Source of the DNA: Porticoccaceae bacterium UBA1989
GTDB taxonomy: Bacteria > Pseudomonadota > Gammaproteobacteria > Pseudomonadales > Porticoccaceae
Direction: 5' to 3'
Assembly: GCA_002335945.1 (NCBI GenBank)
Contig: DDDD01000173.1
Location: 1 to 15,691 of the forward strand
DNA: 15,691 nucleotides
Positions 5,661 through 13,278 of the stretch are shown here, piece after piece; the first letter of the stretch is position 1; each line of letters opens with the position of its first letter. The notes beneath the pieces are model-generated. The model was not told the DNA's origin and ran no database searches. It was given only the letters and a program-made list of their open reading frames with translations. The position numbers were made by a program, and so were the translations under genes.

Positions 5661-7937
5661 TTAAACCGCCTCTGCCGTCTTTGGCTCTGTGGCGACTACC
5701 AGCTCGTTATCTTCTACGCTGATAAACACCGTACCGCCCTTCTCTGACAGCCCGCCAAACAAGACTTCTTCGGCTAATGGCTTTTTGATCTTCTCTTGAA
5801 TCAACCGGTCCATAGGTCGCGCGCCCATTTTGGCATCATAACCATTCACTGCTAACCACTCCCGTGCATCATCATCAATGTCGAGAAAGACCTTCTTCTC
5901 GTCCAATTGCGACTGCAGCTGTACTAGGAACTTGTCGACCACGGTTTTGATCACGTCCATGGTCAGCTCGCCAAACTGCACAATGCTATCGAGGCGATTA
6001 CGGAACTCTGGGGTGAACATTTTCTTAATTGCTTCCATGCCATCGGTTTGGTGGTTTTGATCGGCGAAACCAATAGAGGCTCTGCTCATCAACTCAGCAC
6101 CGGCGTTGGTGGTCATAATCAATATCACATTGCGGAAGTCCGCTTTGCGACCGTTGTTGTCGGTGAGCGTACCGTGATCCATGACTTGGAGAAGTAGGTT
6201 GAACACATCGGGATGCGCTTTCTCAACTTCGTCGAGCAGTATCACTGAATGAGGTTGCTTGTTAACGGCCTCTGTTAAGAGCCCGCCCTGGTCGTATCCA
6301 ACATAGCCTGGAGGTGCACCAATCAGGCGTGAGACGGTATGACGTTCCATATACTCGGACATATCGAAGCGCACTAGCTCTACGCCGAGAACATTGGCCA
6401 GCTGACGGCTGACTTCTGTTTTACCGACACCGGTTGGGCCTGCGAACAGGAAGCTACCAATGGGCTTGCTGCCATCACGCAGCCCAGCTCGGGCTAGCTT
6501 GATAGACGTCGACAGTGCGTCAATGGCTGGATCCTGACCAAATACTACCATCTTGAGTTTGTCTGCCAGACCCTGCAGCTGCGCCTTGTCTGAACTAGAC
6601 ACGCTCTTGGCTGGAATACGGGCAATCTTTGAGATCACTAACTCAATGTCACTGACACCAATGGTCTTCTTACGCTTGCTCTCTGGCTGCAGGCGCTGGT
6701 AGGCACCGGCTTCATCAATAACATCAATAGCTTTGTCGGGCAGAAAGCGGTCGTTAATATGGCGGGCAGATAGCTCAGCCGCTACTTTTAATGCCGGGTT
6801 CGTAAACTTGAGATCATGGTGATCCTCGAACCGCGACTTGAGTCCCTTAAGAATTTGATAGGTCTCTTCGATACTGGGCTCTGGCACATCAATCTTCTGG
6901 AAGCGACGCGACAGTGCATGGTCTTTCTCGAAGATGCCACGATACTCTTGATAGGTGGTTGAGCCTATGCAGCGCAGTTGTCCTGAGGACAGCAGTGGCT
7001 TGAGCAGGTTAGATGCATCCATAACGCCGCCAGAGGCTGCGCCGGCACCAATGATGGTGTGAATCTCATCGATAAACAGGATGGATTTATCCTGCTTCAT
7101 CAGCTCGCCAATAATACCTTTAAGGCGCTTCTCGAAATCACCACGATACTTGGTGCCCGCTAATAGCGAGCCCATGTCTAATGAATAGACGGTGCTGCCC
7201 AACATTGGCTCGGGCACTTTCTCTTCGAGGATAAGTTTGGCAAGGCCTTCTGCGATGGCGGTTTTACCGACACCAGACTCACCGACTAACAGGGGATTGT
7301 TCTTGCGACGTCGAATGAGTATCTGACTGACCCGCTCCACCTCTTGATCGCGGCCAATTAAGGGGTCGATCTGACCCAGTCGCGCCTGCTCATTGAGGTT
7401 CACAGCAAACTGCTGGAGTAGGCTCTCCTCTTTGGCTTCGCCGCCACCGGCCTCTTCGCCAGTCTGCTCATGCTGATCTGGGCTAGGTTCGGCCTGATCT
7501 ACATATTTGGAGATGCCGTGGGAAATATAATTAACCACATCGATGCGCGCAACATTTTGCAGGCGCAGAAAATATACGGCCTGGCTCTCTTGCTCACTAA
7601 AAATCGCAACCACAACATTAGCACCGACCACTTCACTGTGGTTCGCAGAGTTAACCTGAAACACAGCGCGCTGCAACACACGTTGAAAGCCATGGGTAGG
7701 CTGAGTTTCTTGCTCTAGTTGGGTTTCGGGAATGGTTGGCATTGTCGAGTCAATAAACTCAACGAGGTCCTGGCGCAATATTCCCAGGTCGGCACCGCAG
7801 GCTTTAAGCACATTCGATGCAGATGCATCATCAAGCAGTGCTAGGAGCAGGTGTTCAACGGTCATAAACTCATGACGTTTTTCACGTGCGTTTTTAAAGG
7901 CCAAATTAAGGGTGACTTCAAGCTCTCTACTTAGCAT
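5661..7937 (-). CDS. clpA: ATP-dependent Clp protease ATP-binding subunit ClpA
   Basis: AAA+ unfoldase that threads substrates, including ClpS-delivered N-degron proteins, into ClpP. It is 758 residues, identical in length to E. coli ClpA. The N-domain (about 1-145) is followed by an acidic glycine/glutamate linker. AAA module 1 has Walker A GESGVGKT at 219-226 and Walker B ILFIDEIHT. Module 2 has Walker A GPTGVGKT at 500-507 and Walker B VILLDEVEKAHPDVF. The ClpP-docking loop reads SIGFADQN with IGF at 622-624, where E. coli ClpA has IGL. The start ATG is two bases after the clpS stop, with GAAGAG inside the clpS end acting as Shine-Dalgarno, so clpS-clpA is an operon. The usual partner gene clpP is not in the window. 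Confidence 0.98.
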   Translation of the reverse strand: MLSRELEVTLNLAFKNAREKRHEFMTVEHLLLALLDDASASNVLKACGADLGILRQDLVEFIDSTMPTIPETQLEQETQPTHGFQRVLQRAVFQVNSANHSEVVGANVVVAIFSEQESQAVYFLRLQNVARIDVVNYISHGISKYVDQAEPSPDQHEQTGEEAGGGEAKEESLLQQFAVNLNEQARLGQIDPLIGRDQEVERVSQILIRRRKNNPLLVGESGVGKTAIAEGLAKLILEEKVPEPMLGSTVYSLDMGSLLAGTKYRGDFEKRLKGIIGELMKQDKSILFIDEIHTIIGAGAASGGVMDASNLLKPLLSSGQLRCIGSTTYQEYRGIFEKDHALSRRFQKIDVPEPSIEETYQILKGLKSRFEDHHDLKFTNPALKVAAELSARHINDRFLPDKAIDVIDEAGAYQRLQPESKRKKTIGVSDIELVISKIARIPAKSVSSSDKAQLQGLADKLKMVVFGQDPAIDALSTSIKLARAGLRDGSKPIGSFLFAGPTGVGKTEVSRQLANVLGVELVRFDMSEYMERHTVSRLIGAPPGYVGYDQGGLLTEAVNKQPHSVILLDEVEKAHPDVFNLLLQVMDHGTLTDNNGRKADFRNVILIMTTNAGAELMSRASIGFADQNHQTDGMEAIKKMFTPEFRNRLDSIVQFGELTMDVIKTVVDKFLVQLQSQLDEKKVFLDIDDDAREWLAVNGYDAKMGARPMDRLIQEKIKKPLAEEVLFGGLSEKGGTVFISVEDNELVVATEPKTAEAV

Positions 7938-7939
7938 AT

Positions 7940-8287
7940 CTATGACTCTTCGTCGTCGTTACAGGGTTCTATTTCACACAGAAGCGGATGCTGGTGGTCC
8001 ATCGAATATTGGTTTACTACTGCCGCTTTCGTCTCTGCCACATCTTCAGTGTAGATGCCACAGATGCCCTTTCCCTCGGTGTGTATCTTAAGCATGATCT
8101 GAGTCGCATTCTCTCGCGACTTGTAAAAAAACTGCTCTATCAACTCAACTACAAATTCCATTGGTGTGTAGTCATCATTTAAAAGTACTACTTGGAACAT
8201 ACGGGGCTTCTTCAAGATTGGCCTTGATTCTTCGACCACAGTATTTCCATCATGTTGCCAATCTGGTGTATTTTTTTCTTCGCTCAT
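7940..8287 (-). CDS. clpS: Clp protease adaptor ClpS
   Basis: Adaptor that binds N-terminal Leu, Phe, Trp or Tyr and hands the protein to the ClpA N-domain. It is 115 residues; E. coli ClpS has 106. A flexible charged N-terminal tail (about 1-29) precedes the core MFQVVLLNDDYTPMEFV. The N-degron pocket residues are present: D38, D39, M43 and H69 correspond to E. coli D35, D36, M40 and H66. The C-terminus EHPLLC-like segment is conserved (QHPLLCEIEPC). No in-frame Met lies between the chosen start and M30, so the ATG at 8287 is favoured even though the Shine-Dalgarno site is weak. It is the first gene of the clpS-clpA operon and is divergent from cspD. Confidence 0.97.
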   Translation of the reverse strand: MSEEKNTPDWQHDGNTVVEESRPILKKPRMFQVVLLNDDYTPMEFVVELIEQFFYKSRENATQIMLKIHTEGKGICGIYTEDVAETKAAVVNQYSMDHQHPLLCEIEPCNDDEES

Positions 8288-8484
8288 CTAAAACTGCCGA
8301 TTACTAGTCATTGAAAGTGTGTGGTTATCTTACCTCAGAATATACTTTCCAAGTAACCGACGAACGGTACTTGACAGAATAATTTGGGCATTTAGAGTTG
8401 CAGATCCTTATTTTAAGGTGCTTGACGAGCGCAATGATGTACAGCTCTTTTTTAAAATGCTTGATAGGAAGAAGGCAACAGGTT
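8288..8484. other. clpS-cspD divergent intergenic region
   Basis: This 197-base gap separates divergent clpS and cspD. A good plus-strand promoter candidate serves cspD. On the minus strand I found only weak -10-like elements (TATATT near 8344, TAAGAT near 8333) without well-spaced -35 boxes. No small gene is supported; reading frames here lack homology and Shine-Dalgarno sites. Confidence 0.5.
8371..8398 (+). promoter_or_regulatory. Candidate sigma-70 promoter for cspD
   Basis: A perfect -35 TTGACA at 8371-8376 is followed after 16 bases by TAGAGT at 8393-8398 (four of six matches to the -10). The predicted leader is about 80 bases long. Cold-shock family genes often have long structured leaders, but no specific structure was identified here. 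Confidence 0.5.
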
Positions 8485-8760
8485 ATGTCTAGTAAAGGTA
8501 CTATAAAATGGTTTAGTAATGCTAAGGGATTTGGCTTTATTCTCCCCGACAATGGTGAAGATGATATCTTCGTCCACTACAGCGCAATTAATATGGAGGG
8601 CTACAAAACCCTCAAAGCAGGCCAGTATGTTAGCTTTGATACTGAACGGGGCGTCAAGGGACTGCATGCAGTTAATATCCAGCCCGTCGATACAACCGTT
8701 GAGCCTGAGGACGATCCCACAATGATGCATAATCTCGCTATGGAAGGTGGGATTGCTTGA
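8485..8760 (+). CDS. cspD: Cold-shock-like protein CspD
   Basis: Nucleic-acid-binding protein of the cold-shock family; CspD in E. coli is induced in stationary phase and inhibits DNA replication. The 91-residue protein starts MSSKGTIKWFSNAKGFGFI with RNP1 KGFGFI, and RNP2 is DIFVHY. The match to CspD rather than CspA comes from the INMEGYKTLKAGQYVSFD segment, which parallels E. coli CspD, and from the location beside clpS, where E. coli also has cspD. A tail of about 20 residues beyond the OB fold is acidic then Met-rich (VEPEDDPTMMHNLAMEGGIA). The ATG at 8485 was chosen because homology begins there, with GGAAGAAGG upstream; an in-frame ATG at 8398 would add 29 non-homologous residues. Confidence 0.95.
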   Translation: MSSKGTIKWFSNAKGFGFILPDNGEDDIFVHYSAINMEGYKTLKAGQYVSFDTERGVKGLHAVNIQPVDTTVEPEDDPTMMHNLAMEGGIA

Positions 8761-8803
8761 CCACTAAGTCACCAATATCAGCTTGTTAAAAGCTTTGATC
8801 CAC

Positions 8804-8841
8804 AAAAAACCCGGCGCCACATACGTGACGCCGGGTTTTTT
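8804..8841. terminator. Bidirectional terminator between cspD and icd
   Basis: The stem cccggcg (8810-8816) pairs perfectly with cgccggg (8829-8835). An inner cac/gtg pairing sits near the loop. Six A residues lead in on one side and six T residues lead out on the other, so the structure can terminate both the cspD transcript (plus) and the icd transcript (minus). Confidence 0.95.
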
Positions 8842-8884
8842 ATTGGTATCGGGCTTTGCTTATAGAAAAAAAAGCACTACCGTC

Positions 8885-10138
8885 CTACATGTTTTCAATC
8901 ATAGTATCGCCGAACTCTGAGCAGGACATCAAAGTTGCACCGTCCATCAGGCGTTCAAAGTCATAGGTCACTTTCTTCTCTCCAATAGCGCCTTCAATAC
9001 CTTTAATCACTAGGTCAGCCGCTTCGTGCCAGCCCATATGGCGCAGCATCATCTCGGCACTTAGAATCAATGAACCCGGATTTACCTTATCTTGGCCAGC
9101 ATACTTAGGTGCTGTGCCGTGAGTCGCTTCAAAGATAGCAACATCGTCAGACAGGTTTGCGCCAGGTGCGATACCAATACCGCCTACCTGAGCCGCCAGT
9201 GCATCTGAGATGTAGTCGCCGTTGAGGTTCAATGTGGCCAGAACGCTATACTCGTCTGGGCGCAAAATGATCTGCTGCAACATCGCATCCGCGATAACGT
9301 CTTTAATAATGATGTCGGCGCCAGTGTTAGGGTTCTTAACGGCCTGCCATGGGCCGCCGTCGATTAACTCGCCGCCAAACTGATCACGGGCAACTTCGTA
9401 GCCCCAGTCGCAGAAAGCACCTTCGGTGAACTTCATGATGTTACCTTTGTGAACCAGGGTCACAGAAGGCTTGTTTTGGTCAATTGCATACTGAATGGCT
9501 TTGGCGACCAGACGCTTAGTGCCTTCTTCAGATACTGGCTTAACGCCGATACCGCAGTTAGTGTCAAAGCGAATCTTGGTTACGCCCATTTCCTGCTGGA
9601 GGAAATTGATGACCTTAGTCGCTTCTTCAGTACCCGCGCGCCACTCGATGCCTGCATAAATATCTTCGGAGTTTTCACGGAAGATGCACATATCAACTTT
9701 ATCAGGCGCTTTAACAGGAGAAGGAACACCTTCGAACCAACGAACTGGACGCTGACAAACAAACAGGTCAAGTTCCTGACGCAGGGCTACGTTAAGTGAG
9801 CGAAAGCCGCCGCCAACAGGGGTAGTTAGTGGACCTTTAATTGATACTACATATTCTTTGACCGCTTCCAGTGTTTCTGCTGGGAACCAGTCACCTTCAT
9901 ATAATTCTGCTGCTTTCTCGCCGCAGTAAACTTCCATCCAGGAAATCTGCTTACTGCCATCATAGGCTTTGGCTACTGCCGCATCGATGACCTTGACCAT
10001 TACCGGAGTAATATCAACACCAATACCGTCACCTTCAATAAAAGGGATAATTGGGTTGTTAGGTACGTTGATCGTGAGGTCTTCGTTTACTGTAATTTTT
10101 TCGCCAGATTGTGGAATCTGAATATGTTGATAACCCAT
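8885..10138 (-). CDS. icd: NADP-dependent isocitrate dehydrogenase Icd
   Basis: TCA-cycle enzyme oxidising isocitrate to 2-oxoglutarate with NADP. It is 417 residues (E. coli 416). The substrate loop GGGFRSLNVALRQ includes S114, equivalent to E. coli S113, the AceK phosphorylation site that diverts flux to the glyoxylate shunt. The residue before Arg is Phe, where E. coli has Ile. NADP specificity is supported by THGTAPKYAGQDKVNPGS, which contains the Lys-Tyr pair that contacts the 2'-phosphate. Metal and substrate residues lie in RENSEDIYAGIEW and LNGDYISDALAA. A strong Shine-Dalgarno site GGAGA precedes the ATG by about seven bases. It is a single gene, divergent from rluE and convergent with cspD across a shared terminator. 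Confidence 0.98.
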   Translation of the reverse strand: MGYQHIQIPQSGEKITVNEDLTINVPNNPIIPFIEGDGIGVDITPVMVKVIDAAVAKAYDGSKQISWMEVYCGEKAAELYEGDWFPAETLEAVKEYVVSIKGPLTTPVGGGFRSLNVALRQELDLFVCQRPVRWFEGVPSPVKAPDKVDMCIFRENSEDIYAGIEWRAGTEEATKVINFLQQEMGVTKIRFDTNCGIGVKPVSEEGTKRLVAKAIQYAIDQNKPSVTLVHKGNIMKFTEGAFCDWGYEVARDQFGGELIDGGPWQAVKNPNTGADIIIKDVIADAMLQQIILRPDEYSVLATLNLNGDYISDALAAQVGGIGIAPGANLSDDVAIFEATHGTAPKYAGQDKVNPGSLILSAEMMLRHMGWHEAADLVIKGIEGAIGEKKVTYDFERLMDGATLMSCSEFGDTMIENM

Positions 10139-10290
10139 TATTGTCTCCGTGGACTGTGATCTTTAATTATTCGATAAAACGTTGCAAAATTAGTTTGTAA
10201 AAAATTTACCGGATTGCGGCATTTTAGCATGAATTCATCGGTTTTTTGTAACCCTGTTTCATTTACAATGAGGTTAAATGGAGAAAAAAC
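10139..10290. promoter_or_regulatory. icd-rluE divergent regulatory region
   Basis: This 152-base AT-rich gap must hold promoters for both divergent genes. It contains a perfect 10-base palindrome, ATGAATTCAT (10229-10238), and a five-base inverted pair GTAAA-N3-TTTAC (about 10197-10209). TACAAT at 10264-10269 is a good -10 for rluE but lacks a recognisable -35. No gene is visible. Promoter assignments here are not firm. Confidence 0.4.
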
Positions 10291-10881
10291 GTGGCCAAAT
10301 TGATCATTTTTAATAAACCGTTCCAGGTACTGAGCCAATTTACGGATGATAGTGGCAAAAAGACTCTCGCGGATTACATTAATGTGAAAGCGGTTTACCC
10401 TGCCGGACGCCTCGACTTTGATTCTGAAGGACTTTTATTACTTACTGATGACGGCTTACTGCAGGCTAAAATCAGTGATCCCAAATACAAACTCAGCAAA
10501 ACCTACTGGGTTCAGGTTGAGGGCAGCGCCACCCAGGCCCAGTGCGATGCGCTATTAGCTGGGGTAACCTTAAAAGACGGCATGGCAACCGCCCTATCCT
10601 GCAAGCTTATTTCCGAACCCAGCCTATGGCAGCGTGTGCCGCCAATCAGAGTGCGAAAGTTAATCCCCGACAGCTGGATGGAAATTGTAATTAATGAAGG
10701 CCGCAATCGTCAGATACGGCGCATGACCGCGGCGGTTAATCTGCCGACTCTAAGACTGGTAAGAGCCAAGGTGGGTGACTGGACCCTCGAGGAACTTAAA
10801 CCCGGCGAGTACCGAACAGAGGATGCCGTCACACCCGACTCATCTCCGCAATCAAAAGCCCGATCAAATGGACGTAAATAA
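10291..10881 (+). CDS. rluE: 23S rRNA pseudouridine synthase RluE
   Basis: Isomerises uridine to pseudouridine in 23S rRNA (position 2457 in E. coli). It is 196 residues and belongs to the RsuA/RluB/E/F family but lacks an N-terminal S4 domain, as RluE does. Catalytic motif AGRLDFDSEGLLLLTDDG carries D42. Other family signatures are NKPFQVLSQFTD near the N-terminus and NEGRNRQIRRMTAAV with FPTLRL-like LPTLRLVRAKVGDWTL near the end. The start is GTG at 10291 with GGAG seven bases upstream. The C-terminal tail (about 20 residues, Ser/Lys/Arg rich) extends past the fold. The gene leads an apparent operon; nudJ starts 20 bases after its stop, as ymfC-nudJ do in E. coli. Confidence 0.95.
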   Translation: MAKLIIFNKPFQVLSQFTDDSGKKTLADYINVKAVYPAGRLDFDSEGLLLLTDDGLLQAKISDPKYKLSKTYWVQVEGSATQAQCDALLAGVTLKDGMATALSCKLISEPSLWQRVPPIRVRKLIPDSWMEIVINEGRNRQIRRMTAAVNLPTLRLVRAKVGDWTLEELKPGEYRTEDAVTPDSSPQSKARSNGRK

Positions 10882-10901
10882 CCCCGCCAGGAGGATGTAC
10901 C

Positions 10902-11348
10902 ATGCCCGACAAAATTCACCTAACTGTTGCCACGGTCATTGAAAAAGACGATACGTTTTTAATGGTCAAAGAAACCAAACTGGGCGTGCAGGTCATTAAT
11001 CAACCTGCCGGTCATGTTGAACCTGGTGAAGACATTCTGCAGGCAGCGATGCGTGAGACCATGGAAGAAACCGGTTGGGAAGTTGCCATTCGGGGCTTTT
11101 TAGGCATCTCTACCCATTTTGCAGAAGCTACTGGCGTTACCTATTACCGCTTAAGCTTTGTGGCTGAGGCTCTGGGCTTTGACAAGACTGCAGTGCTTGA
11201 CTCAGATATCGACGAGGCTCTGTGGATGTCTCTTGATGAAATTAAGGCTAATAAGGCCAGCTTACGTAGCACCATGGTCTTAGACTGTATTGAAGATTAT
11301 CGCGCTCAGCGCATTTTCCCCTTGGAAATATTTCGTAACGGCCTATAG
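10902..11348 (+). CDS. nudJ: Nudix phosphatase NudJ
   Basis: Nudix hydrolase of the NudJ/YmfB type; the E. coli enzyme acts on thiamine pyrophosphate precursors and nucleoside di/triphosphates. It is 148 residues (E. coli 153). The Nudix box GHVEPGEDILQAAMRETMEE continues TGW, spans residues 37-59 and fits the GX5EX7REUXEEXGU pattern with E52, E55 and E56 placed to bind metal. The NQPAGH motif before it and the C-terminal LRSTMVLDCIEDY and FPLEIF segments also match NudJ. An excellent Shine-Dalgarno site AGGAGGA (10889-10895) lies six bases before the ATG. Its position between rluE and mnmA matches the conserved gammaproteobacterial order. The exact substrate cannot be read from the sequence. 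Confidence 0.92.
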   Translation: MPDKIHLTVATVIEKDDTFLMVKETKLGVQVINQPAGHVEPGEDILQAAMRETMEETGWEVAIRGFLGISTHFAEATGVTYYRLSFVAEALGFDKTAVLDSDIDEALWMSLDEIKANKASLRSTMVLDCIEDYRAQRIFPLEIFRNGL

Positions 11349-11385
11349 TAATCGGCTTCCCGTTTTTCTTTATCTTGGTGTTTTG

Positions 11386-12507
11386 ATGAGCAAACCACAA
11401 AAAGTGATTGTCGGCATGTCTGGAGGCGTTGATTCGTCTGTGGCTGCCCTGCTTCTGATTCAGCAAGGATATCAGGTTGAAGGCCTATTTATGAAGAACT
11501 GGGACGAGGACGATGGCTCTGAGTACTGCACAGCCAAAGCAGATCTCGCCGATGCTCAGCAGGTTTGCGATAAGCTTGGCATTACATTGCACACCGCTAA
11601 CTTTGCAGCGGATTACTGGGACAATGTGTTCGAGTACTTCCTCGAAGAATACCGCCTAGGCCGCACGCCCAACCCAGATATCCTGTGTAATCGCGAAATA
11701 AAGTTTAAGGTCTTTCTCGACTATGCTCAGTTAATGGGTGCAGAATTTATTGCTACGGGCCACTACACCAGAGTGGGCCATAAAAACGGGCAAACCCAGC
11801 TATTAAAAGGCCTAGATAACAATAAAGATCAGAGCTACTTTTTACATGCGGTGGCTGAGAGTGCCTTTGCCAAATCGCTGTTTCCTGTGGGTGAGCTCGA
11901 AAAGCCAGAGGTTAGACGAATTGCCGATGAGCATGGTTTTGTTACCTCCGACAAAAAAGACAGTACCGGTATCTGCTTTATTGGCGAACGCCGCTTCAAA
12001 GACTTTCTGGAACAGTATATTCCTGCTCAGCCCGGTGAGATGCGTACGCCTGAGGGCGAGCTCATGGGTGAGCATCAGGGGCTTATGTTTTATACCCTGG
12101 GCCAACGCCAGGGTTTGGGTATTGGCGGCGTAAAGGATGGCAATGCGGAGCCTTGGTACAGTTTGGCTAAGGACTTGGAAAACAATATTTTGATTGTGGG
12201 TCAGGGTTCTCAGCATCCCCTACTATTTACTAACAATCTCGCCGCGGCGGATATCAATTGGATTAATGGGGTACCTGGCTCTGATGCTGCATATGATGCG
12301 CCATTTGAATGCTATGCCAAATCTCGCTACCGACAACCCGACCAGCTGTGTTGGGTGACGCCCAATGATAATGGCGGCTGTGAAGTGCTATTTGCAGAGC
12401 CACAGCGCGCAGTAACACCTGGGCAATCCGTGGTATTTTATCTGGGCGATGAATGCCTGGGCGGGGGCACCATCGAGCGCACCTGGAATTCAATCAAAGA
12501 GGCCTAA
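11386..12507 (+). CDS. mnmA: tRNA-specific 2-thiouridylase MnmA
   Basis: Thiolates U34 of tRNA-Lys, tRNA-Glu and tRNA-Gln using ATP and sulfur relayed by the Tus/IscS system. It is 373 residues (E. coli 368). PP-loop SGGVDSS is at 12-18. The two catalytic cysteines are C101 in NPDILCNREIKF and C197 in GICFIGERRF. Other matches are ATGHYTR, KDQSYFL and FYTLGQRQGLGIGG. The start ATG at 11386 was chosen because MSKPQKVIVGMSGGVDSS matches the family N-terminus; the frame is open upstream into nudJ but that sequence is not homologous. The Shine-Dalgarno site is weak (TTGGTG). It lies 37 bases after nudJ and its stop overlaps the hflD start. Confidence 0.97.
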   Translation: MSKPQKVIVGMSGGVDSSVAALLLIQQGYQVEGLFMKNWDEDDGSEYCTAKADLADAQQVCDKLGITLHTANFAADYWDNVFEYFLEEYRLGRTPNPDILCNREIKFKVFLDYAQLMGAEFIATGHYTRVGHKNGQTQLLKGLDNNKDQSYFLHAVAESAFAKSLFPVGELEKPEVRRIADEHGFVTSDKKDSTGICFIGERRFKDFLEQYIPAQPGEMRTPEGELMGEHQGLMFYTLGQRQGLGIGGVKDGNAEPWYSLAKDLENNILIVGQGSQHPLLFTNNLAAADINWINGVPGSDAAYDAPFECYAKSRYRQPDQLCWVTPNDNGGCEVLFAEPQRAVTPGQSVVFYLGDECLGGGTIERTWNSIKEA

Positions 12508-13121
12508 TGTTTTTTTCTAAACCTACTTCAGAGCAAGCAGTTGCTCTCGCCGCGGTATTTCATGCCTGCGAACTTGTGTCTCAACTGGCCAATACCGGTG
12601 AGGCATCTAGCGATGATATGTCGCTCTGCATGAGTGCCCTGCTCAATCAAAATCCCGATTCATTGTCCCAGATATATGGCCCCGTCTCGGGTTTAAAGCT
12701 GGGCATGGATTCCATGGAGCGGTTGTTCAGTGACGGCAACGGAGATAAGGCTGAGATACTGCGTTACGTGGTGTCTATTCTGTATCTGGCGCGTAAGTTG
12801 TCTAGCGACCAAGGGATGCTGGATAAAATTGCCACCGGTATTGAAAACGCCGAGCGTCAGGCTCAGCATTTCTCAATTAGCCATGACAATGTCTATGCCA
12901 ATATCGCTTCGCTTTACCAAGACACCGTGAGTACTCTGCGACTCCGCATCCAGGTGAGCGGCTCCAGTGGTTACCTGCAGCAGCCAGCGGTGGCTCAACG
13001 TATTCGTTGCCTGTTATTTTCTGCTATTAGAAGCGCGTTTCTGTGGCAGCAGTTGGGTGGCAAGCGAATCCATCTGGCGTTTTATCGCAAGCAGTTGGCT
13101 AAATTACTGCCTGCGCGATAA
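12507..13121 (+). CDS. hflD: High frequency lysogenization protein HflD homolog
   Basis: Small, mostly helical, peripheral membrane protein. In E. coli it binds lambda CII and influences lysogeny; its ordinary cellular role is not settled. It is 204 residues (E. coli 213). Matching stretches are LARKLSS (E. coli LERKLSS), the RIQVSGSSGYLQQPAVAQRIR segment (E. coli RIQVTGSPAVLQSPQVQAKVR), and IRSAFLWQQLGGKRIHLAFYRKQL near the end. The ATG overlaps the mnmA stop by one base (TAATG), with AAAGAGG upstream, indicating translational coupling. The mnmA-hflD-purB order is the same as in E. coli. No catalytic motif is visible. Confidence 0.92.
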   Translation: MFFSKPTSEQAVALAAVFHACELVSQLANTGEASSDDMSLCMSALLNQNPDSLSQIYGPVSGLKLGMDSMERLFSDGNGDKAEILRYVVSILYLARKLSSDQGMLDKIATGIENAERQAQHFSISHDNVYANIASLYQDTVSTLRLRIQVSGSSGYLQQPAVAQRIRCLLFSAIRSAFLWQQLGGKRIHLAFYRKQLAKLLPAR

Positions 13122-13213
13122 GCCGTTAGTAAGCTCGCTATCAATACCTTCACTAATCTCTGTATTAGAGCATCGAACAATCGCTCAACATTCCTCCTGC
13201 GCCTTTAATTAAT

Positions 13214-13242
13214 CTGAAATTAAGGGCTGAATCCGTTATTAT
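13214..13242 (+). promoter_or_regulatory. Candidate purB promoter
   Basis: In the 157-base hflD-purB gap, CTGAAA (13214-13219, four of six) and TATTAT (13237-13242, five of six) are 17 bases apart. An imperfect hairpin (cct-taatt with aatta-agg, about 13202-13225) overlaps the -35. No PurR-type operator (ACGCAAACGTTTGCGT-like) was seen in the gap. The rest of the gap shows nothing recognisable. Confidence 0.4.
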
Positions 13243-13278
13243 TGGCGGCTTATTTCAACGACCTATTTTGGACAAATC

